DNA from: Megamerina dolium
Lineage: Eukaryota > Arthropoda > Insecta > Diptera > Megamerinidae
Reading direction: 5' to 3'
Assembly (NCBI GenBank): GCA_963854835.1
Contig: OY978525.1
Span: 49,300,929-49,364,928, forward strand
DNA: 64,000 bases
The notes beneath the pieces were generated by a model. The model was not told the DNA's origin and searched no databases. It was given only the letters and a program-made list of their open reading frames with translations. Both the position numbers and the translations under genes were made by a program. Position 1 is the first letter of the stretch. The number at the start of each line of letters is the position of its first letter. Shown piece by piece: positions 63,290 through 64,000 of this stretch.

Positions 63290-64000
63290 TAAATACTGAA
63301 AACTTCTTTTTTATTTATTTTAAAACCACCTGTGATGTGATGAACTACAGATCTTGGTTGTTTGGGTATCATATTTCTGACTCAAAAACGCATTAAAATA
63401 ACGAGAACTATGACATTATAGATACTCCAACATCGATATGAATTTGTTTTTTTTTTTCCAATAGATATGTGTCTAATGCGATGATTTAATGTGCAGCGAA
63501 CAACAAAATATTTGTATAATAAGAACAGTTAGTCCTATCACGGTCTCTAATGTTTTTGATGTTGTTTCACACCAACCCAATTTATGTCGTTTAACGCTGT
63601 GGATATGCATTAAAAAATACTTCTGTTGCTTATAACGTCCAACTGTTTATTAAAAATTCAATTTAACTTTAGTTGAATAGTACCTGAGAGAGATAAAGAT
63701 GATCAAAGCGCTCTCACTGCTAAATAAAACGATATAGTACCCAGTCGGATTCTAAGTAAGTAATTGATTATTTTTGTTATTAAAGAATTATCGCATTGCT
63801 ACATACAAATTAAGTAATACATATCAACTTTATTGCAAAATAATACATTTAATTGATATTGTGAGACATATTGTTGATGTTAGTCAATCTAAATTACTAA
63901 AAATGGTTAGCGTATCTCTGTGGGAGTTTGTTGGCGGTGCTAGGATGGTCGTACTGTCGGGCTCCACTACCGCATGGCGAGGGAGGTAAATAAGGAGCTG
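63290..64000. other. Unassigned terminal segment
   Basis: AT-rich. A 71-codon frame at 63774-63989 has no recognisable motif. I see no element boundary. Confidence 0.5.

Noticed and set aside
63774..63989. 71-codon frame at the right edge as a gene
   Set aside because: No recognisable domain; length is within chance for this composition.

Overview
This window is insect repeat DNA, most likely from a fly and plausibly a tephritid. I infer that from the mix of R1-like, jockey-like and RTE-like LINEs, BEL/Pao, Osvaldo/Ulysses-type and other Ty3/gypsy elements, Tc1, pogo/Tigger, mariner, hAT and a Harbinger-type MITE, together with a 59-nt intron and AT-rich spacers. I found no host gene I could defend, no rRNA, free-standing tRNA gene or CRISPR array. 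Nearly every base that can be explained belongs to a transposable element, many nested in one another in both orientations. That is typical of pericentromeric DNA or a piRNA-cluster-like trap.

Layout. 1-2514: 3' part of an internally deleted Ty3/gypsy element (family A) with its 420-bp LTR. 2515-11672: elements strung through TA microsatellite: two near-identical Tc1 elements head to head, a Tigger-like element with an intact transposase, and an RTE-like LINE whose 3' end is fused to a SINE tail. 12000-15756: minus-strand LINE debris carrying a perfect 1,603-bp tandem duplication. 15885-20186: jockey-like LINE copy 1, split by a 554-bp Harbinger-type MITE, then a SINE. 21690-29530: a three-level nest, a minus-strand LINE holding a BEL/Pao element whose 3' LTR holds a hAT element. 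30640-32870: a BEL/Pao scrap and a minus-strand family A remnant cut by a tRNA-derived SINE. 33257-38044: a minus-strand LOA/I-type LINE with DUF4780-like ORF1, RT and RNase H.

38216-53212 is an R1-like LINE. A 9.65-kb Osvaldo/Ulysses-like Ty3/gypsy element (38704-48351, LTRs about 1.93 kb, 4-bp target duplication) interrupts it between its ORF1 zinc knuckles. A 1,567-bp tandem duplication then copied the 3' LTR end together with the adjoining LINE. 53541-55970: minus-strand second copy of the RTE-like LINE. 55975-58513: a decayed family A element. 58518-62350: jockey-like sequences head to head. 62360-63262: scraps of a Tc3-like and a mariner transposase.

Youngest by appearance are the Tc1 pair, the Tigger-like element, the Osvaldo-like element and both tandem duplications. 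The most intact coding units are the two Tc1 transposases, the Tigger-like transposase, and the Osvaldo-like Gag and Pol, joined by an AAAAAAC slippery site for -1 frameshifting. Points most worth a second look: the SAP-like domain at the Gag N-terminus of family A, the LINE-SINE chimera at a 22-bp palindrome, the tRNA-derived SINE, the telomere-like (TAACC)n tail of the LOA-type LINE, and the two size-matched tandem duplications. I did not find a convincing new defence, regulatory or enzymatic system.
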